A stretch of DNA of 64,000 nucleotides from Branchiostoma floridae (GCF_000003815.2 NC_049988.1:7126423-7190422); one strand, 5' to 3'; numbered from the stretch's first letter, positions 12,701 to 27,700 are shown. A program made the numbers and translations. Notes: a model not told the origin generated them from the sequence alone.

Positions 12701-15700
12701 TGATCAAAATAGAAGACTTGGCAAAATCTGCTCTAACACCACATCATTCCGCCATGCCCACCCTTGGTGCTGATATGCCTTCCAGGGTTTGAGATTTAAC
12801 AAATTTTCAGTCATCTAAGTCTTTAGGAACAACATGAATGATGATAATGCATGCTGTCAGTAAAATTAAAGACGTCATATTCATTAGACCTTTCTTCATG
12901 TCTAGATTAATCAGGCTAGAGACTGTAGGTCACTGGTTCCTTCATAATTATGCTATGATTTTTTTTGTGGCGTCTCATACCATAACAGCTGGGGGTTCAG
13001 CTTAAAGCTAAAACGTCCTGTGTTTGAGTCCTGATATGCTTCAATGTTGTGCTCTTAGGAAAGGCATTTAACACTAATTTCCTCACTTCATGTGAAAATG
13101 AGTACCTGGCTTTGATTTGGGACATCCCTTGGATAGGATGCTAAATGGAGGTCCAGTGTTTGAAGACAGTAACACTTCGAGCATGTAAAAGATACCAACA
13201 CTAATAATAAAAGAGTACATATTGGGGTCATTCGGAGGGTGAGTGTATCAAATAAATATATCCAGATCAGGGCTCGAAATACTGGGTGCATGTGCACCCA
13301 GGTGCACCTAAAATTGAAGCTGTGCACCCAATTATTTTCTGTGGGTGCACAGGGTGCACCCAAATATTTTCTAAGGTTTATGTATGTAAAGATATCAAAG
13401 TATACTAGTATACATCATATTCTTGACATGATGAGATCTAAGTGTTAGAAAGATAATAAAAATGTCTGTCATGGCACTTGTTTAAGAATTTGATAGCTTG
13501 TAACTAAGTTTTATTATTTGGTTATTACTCAAATTTAAGTGGTGCACCCAAAAAGTTTTTGGTGCACCCAATTTTCCAAGCTGGGTGAACCAGTGAACCT
13601 AATCCCAAAAATGAATTTCGAGCCCTGCAGATAAACAGCTTGTACTGGTACTTCTCAAACCTGATGTGTTATGCAATAATAGCATCTGTTCTTTTTCCTG
13701 TGTAAAAAAATTGTCATTTGCATTTATGGAAAAAAAAGGCACCAAATAACTTCCTAATATATATATACTTAGGAATTAATACATCAAAATCAAAGTGACA
13801 TAAATCATATTACTGGACATGCAATATAGTATACATTCATCTTTCTTTCCTACCGTTAATGGGAAATGGGAATACATTAAAGGTACTTTGAACCAGCTGA
13901 AATGACAGGAAGCTAATTTTTCCGCTACGAACCAAACGGAACTTCAAGGAATTTTTCCCTTTCCTTTCCTTTCAGGTAAGCGCAATGATCAGTACACCCA
14001 GGAATATTCAGTGGCAGACTCAATTGGCCAATGGAGGGTGAAAATGAAGACTTGCAGAAAACTTGTCTATATTATGATGAGGAACTAGACAGTGTAATAT
14101 TCTCTTGGGAACTAATCAACGTGGTCCTATGGGATTTCCTGTGTCGTGACACTGCAATGACTAATTAATAGGAAGGGTAATGTTTCTTGTGATGAATTCT
14201 TTGTATGTTCGTCTCCATTTTTGTAGGGTCTGCTGCTACCAGCCCAAAGCTACCCAGGTAGACCCATGTAATGACTTGTGTCGTCATCAATGAAGTCAAA
14301 GTCAATGGTGGGGGCATGACTGTCACAGAGTGACTGATTTTTTTCTGAATTGAAGAACGCACTTTTGAAACTTTTCAAAATTCAAAAGGTGCAGCAATAC
14401 AGTTATTTCCACAAATTTAAAGTTACTTTGAGGTTATTATACAGATAAATGGGAAAAGGACATCAAACAGAGCAAGGTCAGGTGCTACAGTTCTAGACAA
14501 GTTGCAAAACTTGATAAATGATGTTTTCATTACAACATATTCAGTTTCTATGCCATTTTGTTGCACGTAAGCGATTCATAAGTTTGTAGAGACAATGCAA
14601 GTGGGAAATGCTTAGCCTGGAGTCCTGTCAGTCTAATGTTAGCTTTGGTTAACTCTCAACTAAACCGACAACAACTGTTAGGAGCGGACCAAAACTATCA
14701 AGGTTGAGCTAAAGGCTAGGTAACTGCAAAAGAAAAATCGCAACCTTTCTGCTTGAATGCCCATTCTTTTTCACAACCTTTTTTGGGCTGTGAGCCAGAA
14801 AGACAGGGCAACCAGAAAACATTACGACTTTTAATAACTCCATACCAAAATATACCTGAGGGCGAGAAATTTTTTTTTTTTTTTACAAACTAACAAGTCC
14901 CCAGGGACTTACTGACGTACTCGGGACGCAGTGTGATGAGCAACTTGTTTGCGCATCGGATAAGACGCTTCACCAGTGTAACAGAGAAACTGCAAATAGA
15001 AAGTAAGCCACACCCTAACCTAATTAGAGCTTCAGTGAGCACTACTAAACACAGATCAGGGGACAGGTACTTTATATGTTTTGAACTGTTTTTAGGAAAA
15101 CTTGGTCACTGACACTCAATATCCAGTTTATTGTGAGAATGATTCTTGATAAATCAAGAACCAGCCAGCAAGAAGTTGAGACGTAAGTACGATATTGTAT
15201 AATTATCTTGTATGTTTATACATTGCCACACCCTGAAGCTTAGTAAGATGCTGGTAAATCCTTCTTAAGATTCACACATTCCTTTGTCTTGTCTTCTTCT
15301 TCTAGTTTGTGTATCCCCATCTTTTCATAGCTCTGTACACTAAACTAAATTAAACTAAAGAAGTGTTGTAGTGCTGAAGCAATGTTTTATTATGCTTCTG
15401 AAGAAAATGATATTGTATGCTTTTCTGTACATGCGTTGCTTCTTTCCATGTACTCTTTACTAAATTCCAGCAAGATTGTACTACTACCCCTATTAATTTT
15501 GCTGTGGTTTGTATGTTTTGATGACTTTTCTTGCTTTCTCCTCAGTTATTCTCCTGATGTATGTAAATACACTTAACACTTAAACTATGAAGAGATAAGT
15601 TCAACTTTTTGTAGTTTTATTCAGTAATTGTTGCATGCTGAATTATGTCATAATTAGCTACAATGAAGAACTCTCCAAGCAAAGGTTTGGCTCCTGCTGG

Positions 15701-18700
15701 TTTGTTGATGTGTTTAAGGCATTTTCATCAGGTTTTCTATTTTGTCTTGTTTTCACTATTTCTGAAAAAGAAAACGAGACAAAATAGAAAGCCTGATAAA
15801 AACACTCATCAAAAACCAGCTGGACCAAAATCACAGCTTGACCATGAAGAGAAACTATAAAGGAAAGCAGATAACTACTAAAATCATTTGACTGGAAACT
15901 GGCAAAAGTTCTGAACCGTCTCCAATAATCTCTTCTGTGTATGAAATGTCATTGATGATTCAAGTACAAGCGGATGTTTTACTGCAGGCTCTTGCACACA
16001 TTCCCCAATTAGCAACCAATCGAAACACTTAAAGTCAAACTTCACGTTTTATGACGTCAACAAGACAGAGTTAGCAGCGTGTCGTTACCTCACTTCCTAA
16101 GCACTCTGGGCATTAAATGGCTCCATTTAGGCCCATTTCCTTTTTTCTTCCAATGAAAGTACTACACTCAAAACTCAAGGCTATTTTACACAAACATGCA
16201 CAGGGTCATAGCAACAAAACTTCATGTTTCGGCCACATGAACACAAACTTCACGTTTTATGACATCAACAAGAAAGAGTTACCAGCGTGTCGTTATCTCA
16301 TTTCCTAAGCACGCTGGGCGGTAAATGCCTCACTTAGGCCCATTTCCTTTTTTACATAGACATGCACAAGGCCATAGCCACAAAACTTCATGTTTTGGCC
16401 ACTTAAACATGAGTGTAAGTGCTTAAAGTTTGGTTGTTAAATGGTTCCATTATTGACCATTTCTTTTTCCATTCCGAATTACTTTAAATTCAGACTAAAA
16501 GCCATTCCAAACTCGCTTTGCCGAATTCTTAAGAACAATTTTTTGACATCCAGACATTAGAGAGCTTTGTGCTTTCTCCTAGATAATTTTATAAAATTTG
16601 ATATTCACATTAATTTGGTCTTTCATACATCAATACCGTTTATATCAGAAACATTACACACAGTTTGGCAATCTATTAGTAAAATAATACAGGCTATGTA
16701 GAAGTACTGAGAATCATTGATAATATTGCAGAAAACAACCACGAAAAAGCAAGCAGTGGCTAGACCACATTGAACTTCACTACATGTAGTTATCGAAAAA
16801 GCATCATAGTACACAATGTATGAGCCTTAGTCTGACGATGGCCACTTTACCTTTTACATAACATGGTAGTTGTTCTTGACGCCAAAACCATTCACCCACT
16901 GGACAGCTGCATAAAAGTCCCTCAAGTAGGTTTTTGTACTTTAGTTATCAAGTACATGTATTACATCATACCTCTAACAATTTGAACCCTCCATATGTAA
17001 GGTGACATTGGAAAGCATAAATATGTCATTGGAAAACCATTAATTGTGTAAGTACCATTTATGACACAGAAGAAGTGATCATTAGCGATCGTGCAAGCAG
17101 CCCCATTTAAATTCACTTAGCTCTAATTACTATATGGAAAATATGTGATGACTTGAACATTAATCAAGGGTTGTATGCACACACACAAATTGAACACTTT
17201 ACAGATTCATAACTGTAATATCTCTTCTTGAAAGTCACTGCGATTATGAGTCCCTCGTTGATAAAAAGCTTTATCCAGACACACACACATGCAGGAATTA
17301 GGACTAAGAATGAAGGATTTTTAAAGGGGCCCTTAATTGGGACGTATTCTTAACTGCCATGAATAATTATCTAAAATCTCCTGATTGGGTCACGATTTTC
17401 AATGCTTTTGATGTTCCAAAAGTTTCCAACTACGGGTGAGATAGAAACTTCAAAAATCGTCATCTACGACACTACTCCACCAACCGGAAAATCGTCATCC
17501 CCAACACTTCTCCCAAAATAACTGCCCAGAATCGTATGTAGGGGATATCCTGTCCTGCTGTGACGTTCTCCTTAGCTATTCCTCAGACTCTTTGATTCAA
17601 TCAAGTGTGGCCGGCTGACGTGAACTGCCCACACACAGGTAGGTAGTAATTATATGCAAATCCCATTAAGTCAGTAGCCAATCCCCATGCACTCCTTTAG
17701 ACCCTTGCAGCATTGAAAACCAAGGAGGGTGTTGCGGTGTGTATTTAAGACTGAACAACTTTCCCCCTCACAGTGCACTGAGAGCTGAGAGAGATGGCAA
17801 GAAGACTCCGACAGTGCGAAGTCTGTGCGTTGCTTTTTCTGACTACTGCTTTGACGGTCCTTGGTCTTCCTACCACCATACAGAGGGTAAGTCCTTCAAT
17901 GCTGTTTCTCTCCCTTTTCTTTCTCTATCTCCGGTCTAATGTCTGTTGTTCCCCATCTTGCGAGGGTTACATGTATTTGGACGTTGCAAGATGTTATTTC
18001 AAAAGTCTAGGAAATTCTATCAGTTTCGAGCCTACAGTTTCTCAAGAAGATGATAGCTAGAAGGACTTGAGTCTATCCGATCTTGAGCTTTGTCAATTTT
18101 CCCTTGTCAGATGCTCTTTTTCCTTGATTTCCTGTACAATGCCAACTGAAGGAAGGTTTGACAAGTCAAGGACTACAAGAAGCTACTAAGCTCGATAATA
18201 CTTACTGTGCTGGTAATACTGTATACTGAATACCATTTAATCAGCTATCGCATGCCTGCTATAATGATTTGATATATACACCAAAGGGCAGTCCTTCCAG
18301 AGACTCAAAACAGAATTATAGACAAATCAATGTGTAATCAATGGCTCACTGCTTGACCTTAGGTTTTGTTGTTTGACCATCATGCAGGGACTTCTCACTT
18401 TGCTTCTCTGTTATACATGTTATACACCATTGTAACAATTATACATGCATGCTTTGGGCAATTTTACTGATCATGAGTTCCACCAAGAAACATTGATTAC
18501 ACTCATGTATGTCATATTCAAAAATTACGATATGCAGCATTAAAAAGTCATCGAGGACAATTCTACATGTAATTGGACTTGAGATCTACTATACTCTTGA
18601 ACTTGATTTCATCAGTTTTGCACTTCTTTGTTGTAACATTTTCTAAATCTTGATCATACTTTAATCCTGGGCATTTCTGCAAGCAAATACAATCATGTAC

Positions 18701-21700
18701 CAACATGAAAAGATTGTGCTTCATAGACTTACAGCCCTCCTCATGTAAGGAAATAAATTCGGAAAATCACAATTTTGCTGTCAGACGAAAGTTGAAAATA
18801 TTCTTGAATCCAAATATTTGTCTTCTTTCTGTTTACATAACTTCATAACCTTTCTGAAAAGGGCTAAAATACAAAATTATCTGAACTTTACGGAAAGCCT
18901 GTCTACCGTAGCATGAAATTAAAGGTACTTACAGATGACCATCTGCAACATTTTTAACGGTTGTGATGTGTTGCGCAAGAGGTTCATTAACATTCGTCCG
19001 TACTAATGTGTCCAAATTTCGTTTATCAAAAACTGGATACTTCCTAGCTAAAACCTATCCGTTTTCTAGGGTTGCGTATGTGAGATGCACCCTATATATA
19101 GCACATGTATCCTGGTTGAAATCAGACTAAGATTTTGGACACGAATAATCATATTCGGATTCAACTAACCCTGGTATGAATGCAAATGGATATGTCCGGA
19201 TTTACGCCATATCCTGATATATCCGGATATGCGAATCCTAGTATGAACGGGGCCTTATTTCCTGTATAAAGATCCTCTTTGCTCTATTGAAAAATCCCCT
19301 TAGGAGATACCTTGTACTTCCTTTTTCATATAGATTTACCGGTAATCAATGTCCAAAACAAAGAGACCTCGAGTAACAGCAAGGGGTTTTGAAATCCTGC
19401 AACTCATCGCTGTAACTACTGTATAACGTTACTACCGGTGAATGTGTCCCGAGTTTTAAATTAGAGCTACATGTAGGCACTGTTCACCAGGGTTCAACAT
19501 ATTTTCTAAAATTCACTAAGTCTTGTCCTATCAGGTAAGTACATAAAAAATTTACTTGCCCGAACCAACTTTTGAAATGCCGGAAATTTAAATAACATTT
19601 TTTCTTGTGTATGTGTTTTTCCCTTTCAGCAATAGAGTTCTTTTATCATTGGCTCTCTTTTTTTCATTGACCAATGCTCAATGCCATGACTGAAAAGTAA
19701 CAAGTTTATTCAAATCTCACTCATAGGAAAATCTTACTTGCCCAATCGAGCAGGTGGGCTACAACATTTACTTGCCCGATGGCCACTTTACAAATGCCTG
19801 GGACAATTGGACTATTGGACTTGTCCAACCCTGGTTCGCACTTTGTTAAAGTATCTATTCTGATAGAGGGATGTTTGGTCAAGGACCTGGCCATTGGCGA
19901 CCTTTCTGACATGTTGTGTATAGGCCATTTAAGCATGCCAAGCAAATCTTATGGAAGACATCAGTGTGCAGAAATGACATTATTCTTGGTATTTTTTTAC
20001 TGTTAATCAACTTTCTATTCAACAAACCTACGAAATTGTATTTTCTGCACGTGTGATTCCATCTTGTTGACATCCCGGGAATGACAAATCATATTAGGCT
20101 GACAGCATCGTCTGACCTTAATTTCATGTCCTTTATTGTATGGCCTTTACATGTATAACGTAAGTCATAACATACAAGCTTCACAGTCACGCTGCAACAG
20201 TAATTGTACATGTCACGACATGACCGACTTGTCACACCTAACCTTGCATATCTAACTCGTTGATTAAAGCAACAGGTATATAGTGAGCCACCACTGTACT
20301 CGGCGCTCCACTTTACCATGATTAGAGCTGTTAATGTATTTATGAAATAACTTAATCCTGAAAATCTCTGGGGGCGGGGGGATGGTGCAATTAAGTTTGA
20401 TTCATAAAAGTACACTAATATACAAATGTATCCAAATTAATAACCCAATTAATGCTTAATTCCTATTTCCACTTCATTGTCATTCCTTTCTCATATATTT
20501 TGACCTTAATTTTTTTTAATCATCTGTAGCCCTGTCCTTAAGCTTATTTATCAAAGGCTGTTGGTGTCTGTAGCTTTTGACAATGTCAATTGAAATGTCA
20601 TTTCATAGTTATTTTCCAGTAAGCAGTATGCTATAAACCCCTTTCCAATGCCGTTGTGTTCCAACTCCCCTATACACGTACTATATGTTCTGACAACCCC
20701 ATGTTCCAACACCCCTATGTTCTAAAAACTAAAAAATGTTAAATGTATGTTAGTGTCACTGACAAAAGATAAGCGGAAATTTGGTTGTTGGTTCACAGAT
20801 TTATGAAACTTTAAAGTGAATATATAGCAAGCGGACAACATAAATCCAACGGGCAGTATTTCACTTCATAAACCTGAGTGCACCAAGGCTTACACATGCC
20901 ATGGTCCTTGGGCTTTGTTTTCGTTTTGATTTTCCAGTAAAGCATATTTTTTTTATTGTGTTACAATTTTAAACTTTATATCCTTACACAAAATCAAGCA
21001 CTTACCAACATGCTTTCGATCAATCCTTATCAAGTTGAAATGACCCAAAGCCTAAATCACACATCTGGACCGGAAGCGTGACATCAGCAAAGGGTCAAAG
21101 GGGCTTGGTAGTCAGTATCAGCCCCCGTCTCGGTTGAGGGAAGGTTGGTGGGCTCTGATGTAAATGGCTTTGTTTTGTGTATGAATATCAATTTTAAAAT
21201 TGTAACATAATGTTGACTACCATCATAGATTAACTTACATTTAAGTATATTTTTTATCTTAAGAAAATCCGTGAACCAACAACTAAATTGGTGTGGCCTA
21301 ATGAACTTACTGTATACGTGTACATGTACGACTGTTTCAATGGTTATTTCCCAACAGCAGAACGATTGGCTATTGGGAAGTGACCTGCAACACCAGCCCA
21401 GCAGGGGGATAGTTGACGAGCAGCTATGGGGACCAATCAGCCACTACAACTACGTCCTTCCCGTTAGAGTCACCAGGGGATTCGGGGTAAGTAACGTTTG
21501 CACTTTAAATTCAATATTCGCATCGCAAGTAAAAACATCTGGGAGAAAAGTAAAGAAAACTAGAGATTACTCCTTGGATGATGTAATTTAAAGGTAAAAA
21601 GCTGTGCAAATTCAAATTAATTTACTCTCTGGAGATTCCAAACTGGATGCAGTAGTAGAAGATAAAATTCAGCTCATTCACAAGATTACTTTATTTTTGC

Positions 21701-24700
21701 AAGATTAACTTTGTGTAGAAATGCATTCCTTTTAATAGAAAAATAAGTCTTGGAGTAACAACTTGTGATGATATCGAACTTGTAATAGTTTGCCAGTTTT
21801 TATGATAGAACAGGATTAACAATGATGGTTATTACTACATTACTACATTTTCTACAGTTTTTACATTTTCTACCCAACATCTTCAATGGGTACTATAGGT
21901 AGTTGTGTTACCCGAGGCAAAGAAGGTCATCAACCATGCAATGATAGTGAAATTTTGAGATAATTTTGTTAGCCTCTCCGTCTTTCTAATTGCTTTATAT
22001 ATAACCTATGGCAATTGTTCAGTAGATTTACGATACAATTTTGATGTGTTGGCCAAGGGAAGACATTACAGTCCCTGGCAAACATTCTCACGCCTTTGGG
22101 TACAGGGCCGCAACAAGGTTGCCCGTAACTCCCCACAACCCTGGAACGACGAAGACGCAAACACCGACCTCGAAGCGACCCCCCACGAAATCCAGACAAG
22201 AGCAAATCCGTGGCAGAAGTACGGAAAGTTGTGGGTGAACGGTGCATCGAGACAAAACAAGCGAATCTCGACCAATGAAGATGCAACAAGCCCCTTGGGA
22301 GGAAGTAATCTAGATGACCTTGAAGTAGAAATAAGGTCAAACCCCTGGAATAAGTTTGCCAACATGTGGGTTAAGGGGCATGGCAAGAGGGGCTTTGACA
22401 CAGTTCCAGCCTTCTCTGAGCTCACGCCATCAGATCCCACAAATATCGATAAACGACAGGTTACCAATCCCTGGAATACGTTTTCTAACTTGTGGGTCAA
22501 GGGCACGGGGAAGCGATCAGCCGACGTAGTTAGCGATTCTCAACTAGCTGAGCTCTCTGACCTGTTGGCTGAGAAGAGAGCAGGAGGGAACCCGTGGAAT
22601 AGGTATGCTAATATGTGGGTTTCGGGCGTATCGCAACCACGCGAGGGTAGATCGAGTCCATGGAATACCTATTCTCAGTCTTGGGTATCTGGGAAGGGGA
22701 AGCGTAGCCCTTGGGGCAAATATGCCCATCTATGGGTGGAAGGTCAATCCAAACTCAAGAGAGGACAAAACCCCTGGAATGACTTTGCCCATATGTGGGT
22801 GGGGGGGAAGTCGAAGCCAGGCAAGCGAGAGGGGGGCGAACTAGAGGACCATGTGATTGATCTCAGAGCGAACCCCTGGAATGATTTTGCCCATATGTGG
22901 GTAGGGGGGAAGTCAAAGCCAGGAAAAAGAGAAGGGGAACTAGTAGAAGACCACGAGATTGATCTAAGAGCAAACCCCTGGAACCAGTTTGCCCATATGT
23001 GGGTGGGAGGAAAGTCGAAGCCAGGAAAACGAGAAGAAAGGGAACTAGTAGACGACCACGAGATAGACCTAAGAGCGAATCCCTGGAACCAATTTGCCCA
23101 TATGTGGGTGGGGGGAAAGTCGAAGCCAGGAAAACGAGAAGAAGGGGAACTAGTAGAAGACCACGAGATAGATCTAAGAGCGAACCCCTGGAATGATTTT
23201 GCCCATTTGTGGGTGGGAGGTAAGTCTAAGCCAGGAAAAAGAGAAGAAAGTGAACTAAAAGACCACGAGATAAATCTAAGAGCAAACCCTTGGAACCAGT
23301 TTGCCCATATGTGGGTTGGGGGGAAGTCTAAGCCAGGAAAACGAGAAGATGGGGAACTAGACGACCATCTGATCGATCTAAGAGCAAACCCTTGGAATCA
23401 ATTCGCCCATATGTGGGTGGGCGGGAAGTCAAAACCAGGAAAACGAGAACAAGGGGTACTAGAGGACCATGAGATCGAACTAAGAGCGAACTCCTGGAAC
23501 AAGTTTGCCCATATGTGGCTTGGGGGGAAGTCTAAGCCAGGAAAACGAGGGGAGAGTGAACTAGAAGACCACGAGATAGATCTTAGAGCGAATCCTTGGA
23601 ACCAGTTTGCCCATATGTGGGTAGGGGGGAAGTCAAAGCCAGGAAAACGAGAAGGGGAACTAGTAGAAGACCACGAGATCGATCTAAGAGCGAATCCTTG
23701 GAATCAATTTGCCCATATGTGGGTGGGGGGCCAGTCAAAGCAAGTAAAGAAGTCTGAAACTAGCAAGAATCAATCCGAGGAAAGTGATGGTCCACAGGAC
23801 AGTAACATCGAAAACCAAAGTGAAAAGCTTGAGGATAAAAGCATAGATGAAAAAGCAATGCAAGGTGAACCGCAAGATGTTACCAAGAAGTCCAGCCCTT
23901 GGCAAAACTATGGAAAAATGTGGGTGGAAGGACAGGGGAAACGAGATTCCATCAACGGAGACCCGGTCGAAGAGAGGTCCTGGAATAAGCAGGCACAGAT
24001 GTGGACAAAAGGGATGAAAAAGGACCCGACAATATCGAGGGAAGGGAGTGAGGAGAGCGAAGGCGTTGAGACGCGTTCGGACCCGTGGGGCAAGCACGCT
24101 CAGCTCTGGACACAGGGTCAGTCCAGGCGACAGAAACGGAGCCTCGAGGTCAGTACGTAGCGACATGTGGCGCCGGCGCAAAGTGCATGCTATCGTAGAC
24201 GCATGCTATAGAGGCAGCGGCATCCGTAGAGCATCCTATGTCCAACATAGCAAATTAGACTTTTAGTTGCATCATTTCATACAGAAGAAGCTTGTAGTGC
24301 TTGAAGCTCCAACATTATAGCAATATTATGGCAAACTACATGTAGATGCCAGTAGTAGCATACAGTCATGTAGTTGGTAAGACTAAGAGAATGCCAGACA
24401 TGCATGAAGAGAGACACTTGACGAGCTAGAAGCAACAAACAACCATTTTTCTAATTACCCCATCAAATTCTTGGTTTCATAGAAAAATGCTTGTAGACAT
24501 GTAGCACTAGAATGCCATATAAATCGTTTACTGCATGCTCTGAACATGCTACATTGCTTGAGGCATGCATACGAATTTTTAGTACTTGTTGTAGACTACA
24601 TAAAACATTATAAAAGCCAACTAACTTGAACAATATATGATTGGTGAATGTAAAGTTCCATCAACTTATTTCATTTTGCAAACCTACATTGTGATGCTGC

Positions 24701-27700
24701 TAAGGCAATTGTTCTTATCTTGGATCTGGATTTGTTTTATTGTGATTTTTTTAATTCATGGGCAGATAGAAATAAAGGTTAATCTATGGGTCATAAGCTT
24801 TCAGTTTTACTGTTTATAAAGATACTAAGTGTTGATTTCATACAATAAAAGCCTTGATATGCCACCTTGGCATACCTCCTTGCAAAGTCACCTTGGAAGT
24901 GGTAATTCCACACTTTAAAATTCAATCTGTTGCATTGCATTATACATTAAAGGAATCATTCAATATGCATGTTGCAAAGGCAATAGAAAATTCCATCATT
25001 GTTGAAGCATTCTGAGTTCAAGTTACATCCCAGGCAGCATTGTTTAATACAAGAAGGGCATCATTTTGCAAGATAAATGTAGCAGAACTAAGATAAAATC
25101 CATTACCACATTCCGATTCAAATGGCAAATAGGTCTCCGTAGATAAGATCGCTGGTTGCATTCCTTGATACAACATGCTATCCTGAACTAAAGTTGAAGA
25201 AGCAATGAAAAATCCCATGTTCAACATGGCAGAAGAAATCATTAAATGTATATGTTATGACACTACAGGGCAAGGAAGTGCATATGGATCAGAAGAACTT
25301 GTATCTAGTATAACATGTACTTGGTACAAAAGTCCACTTACTGCAATAAAAAAAAATGAATCAAGTATATAGGCCCAACAGTGTAATATCCTTGTTTCCA
25401 TTCTCTTCATCTGCCATTTTTGCTACAACTTACATTTGTACAGTCACTTAAAACTTACAACACAGAAGTACAACACACATACCTTTTCAACTAGGAAGAA
25501 CAGTAACTGTTATGGGAATATAACTGTTGCTTCTTTAACCTTTAACACACCAAGGTAGCCATTTGGCTACACATTCTCTATAATTGGCTATGGGATTAGG
25601 AAGCTGGGAGGTTAAATGTGTCCTGTCCTTGGTGCTGAAGTGTTGTAAACGTGAGAGCCGGTTGGATCACTGTACAATAAAGTCTTTCTGCTCTGTTGCT
25701 AAATCTGCTTCACTGACTTTAAAACCCAAGTCTCATATGGACTAAACACCTTTTACTCGGCACCTGTGACAAGCATATGATGTACATGTACATCAACAAG
25801 TTTTGTACTCAGGAAGAAAAACAATAAAATTATTTGCAGTTAAAAGAGTAACTGTGACAGAATGCAAGACAGAGCACATGATGTGTTTGCAGTGAGAGTT
25901 CATAGCAGAAAAAAAAATACAAAACCACTGCAAACATGCTATGATTTACGTACAGTGATAAAAAGGATGTTCCTGTCTTATTTGCAGAGCCGAGGACCAA
26001 GACGACCATGGACCACATGGACGAAGTTGTGGATCGGCGGGACAGGAAAAGGCGAGAGGGTCGCTCGGAGCATCCGGGAAGACAGGAGGACGGGCACTGA
26101 CTTCGGCTTCTGACATTCAAACAAAGGTCAGACGCCTGGGGCATCTTAACATTTGCAACACTTTTTTCCAGGAAACCCTTTTTCCAGGACATACTTTTCC
26201 AATGGAAGATTCTTCCATTTTTCAGTGTTGATAACTGAAAGTGTGGTTTAAATTGATTTTTGTTTGATAACCTGGCCAACTGAATCAGAAAAAATCTGGA
26301 CCAACTCTTGAAATTGTAGGCTAATTTACTTCATACAATATATTAATGGTCAAAATGGCCCTTACCTATTAATAGATACCACAGTCTGGCACATTTCCAA
26401 AATGGTACCTTGCCAAGTGGTCTTTTTTTTTTTTTATACATACTTTTTTCACAGGATGTGATTTTTCACACTAAAGGTACAAGTATCATATCATGGTTTT
26501 TACTGATATCTATAAAATCCTGTTTTTATGTTTAAGGAAATCATATTCCATTTCTTCTTCTTCTTCAAAACAAATAAGACCTGGACCAGATGGCTATCAC
26601 CATGGTTACTGGAGGTGTAAGAGACACCTTGTAGTATTTGGTTACATAATGTAGCAAGTGGCAGGACAGGGGCTGGTTACCATTATGATATATGAATGTG
26701 TTTCAGTATTAATAAACAGAGCGGTACTTTGTTATGCTAGACCAATTTGTGAAGGTAAACATTATGAATTTGCTTGCAATTGCTCCCATAATTTCTAGTT
26801 GTTGCTTTTAACAAGTTTCTCAGTGCAAGGCCACATAGACCACTTTTGGGTTTTGCTAAAAAGTTGCTCTCCCTTTTTTAGATGATTGAATCAGATGATG
26901 ACGAACTGTGATGTGCTGCACCAAAAGATGACTGAAGACAACCCAGACCAAAGGAGATTCCTCTGAACTGAATACATTCCTAATGTACAAAAGGAAAAAG
27001 GACTATTTTCAAACATATAGCAGAGGCAAGCTCATGTACGTAAGCATTCTGTGATTCAGAGGCAAGATTGTTTGCCTCATTCTGAGTCGAGAAAAGCACA
27101 AAGACGTACAAGTTGTAAGGCATTATATATCAATATTGCCTAGAGGTGAATGATGGAAAATACTACAAACAACATCTGCAAAGTCTGCAGGGATAATAGG
27201 AAATAAAAACTCAGCAGAAGTTTTAAAGAATCTGGTGGTTTCTTGTTTTTTATTTTGAGTCTTGTTAGTAATTTATCAACAATATATAACAATTTATGAT
27301 GGGGTTGAAACTTGAAAGTATGAGGTATAATTATAAGTTGAAATATGATACAATGTAGGAGAAGCAATATACTTTTTAACCTTCTCCCGAATGCCTAACT
27401 CAGTAACCAATAGAAAATCAGTAGCCAACTTCGTATTCGGTGTTCCAAAGGCTTGAATTTAACTAGAGCCACATTCAAAGAGCCTGTATTCATGAATGAT
27501 TTGTCAAAAACATGAACAGTCAAACCTGTCTATAGCGGCCACTCAAGGGACTGGACAAATGTAGCCACTATAGACAGGTGGCCACTATAGAGAAAATGCT
27601 GATCAATTGACCACCATGATTTCAGTACCCACTGATCTTTCTCACCAAGTAACATTGTCTCGATCGTCTTAAAATTCAACTGACCCTGCCAAAGTCAAAT

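Noticed and set aside
22046-24148. Neuropeptide copies as bombesin- or galanin-like
   Set aside because: WVxG and GW similarities are too short; the conserved feature is the two Trp six residues apart, absent from those families.
22066-24181. Minus-strand and other-frame ORFs of 60-148 aa opposite the neuropeptide exon
   Set aside because: Shadows of the repetitive plus-strand reading frame.
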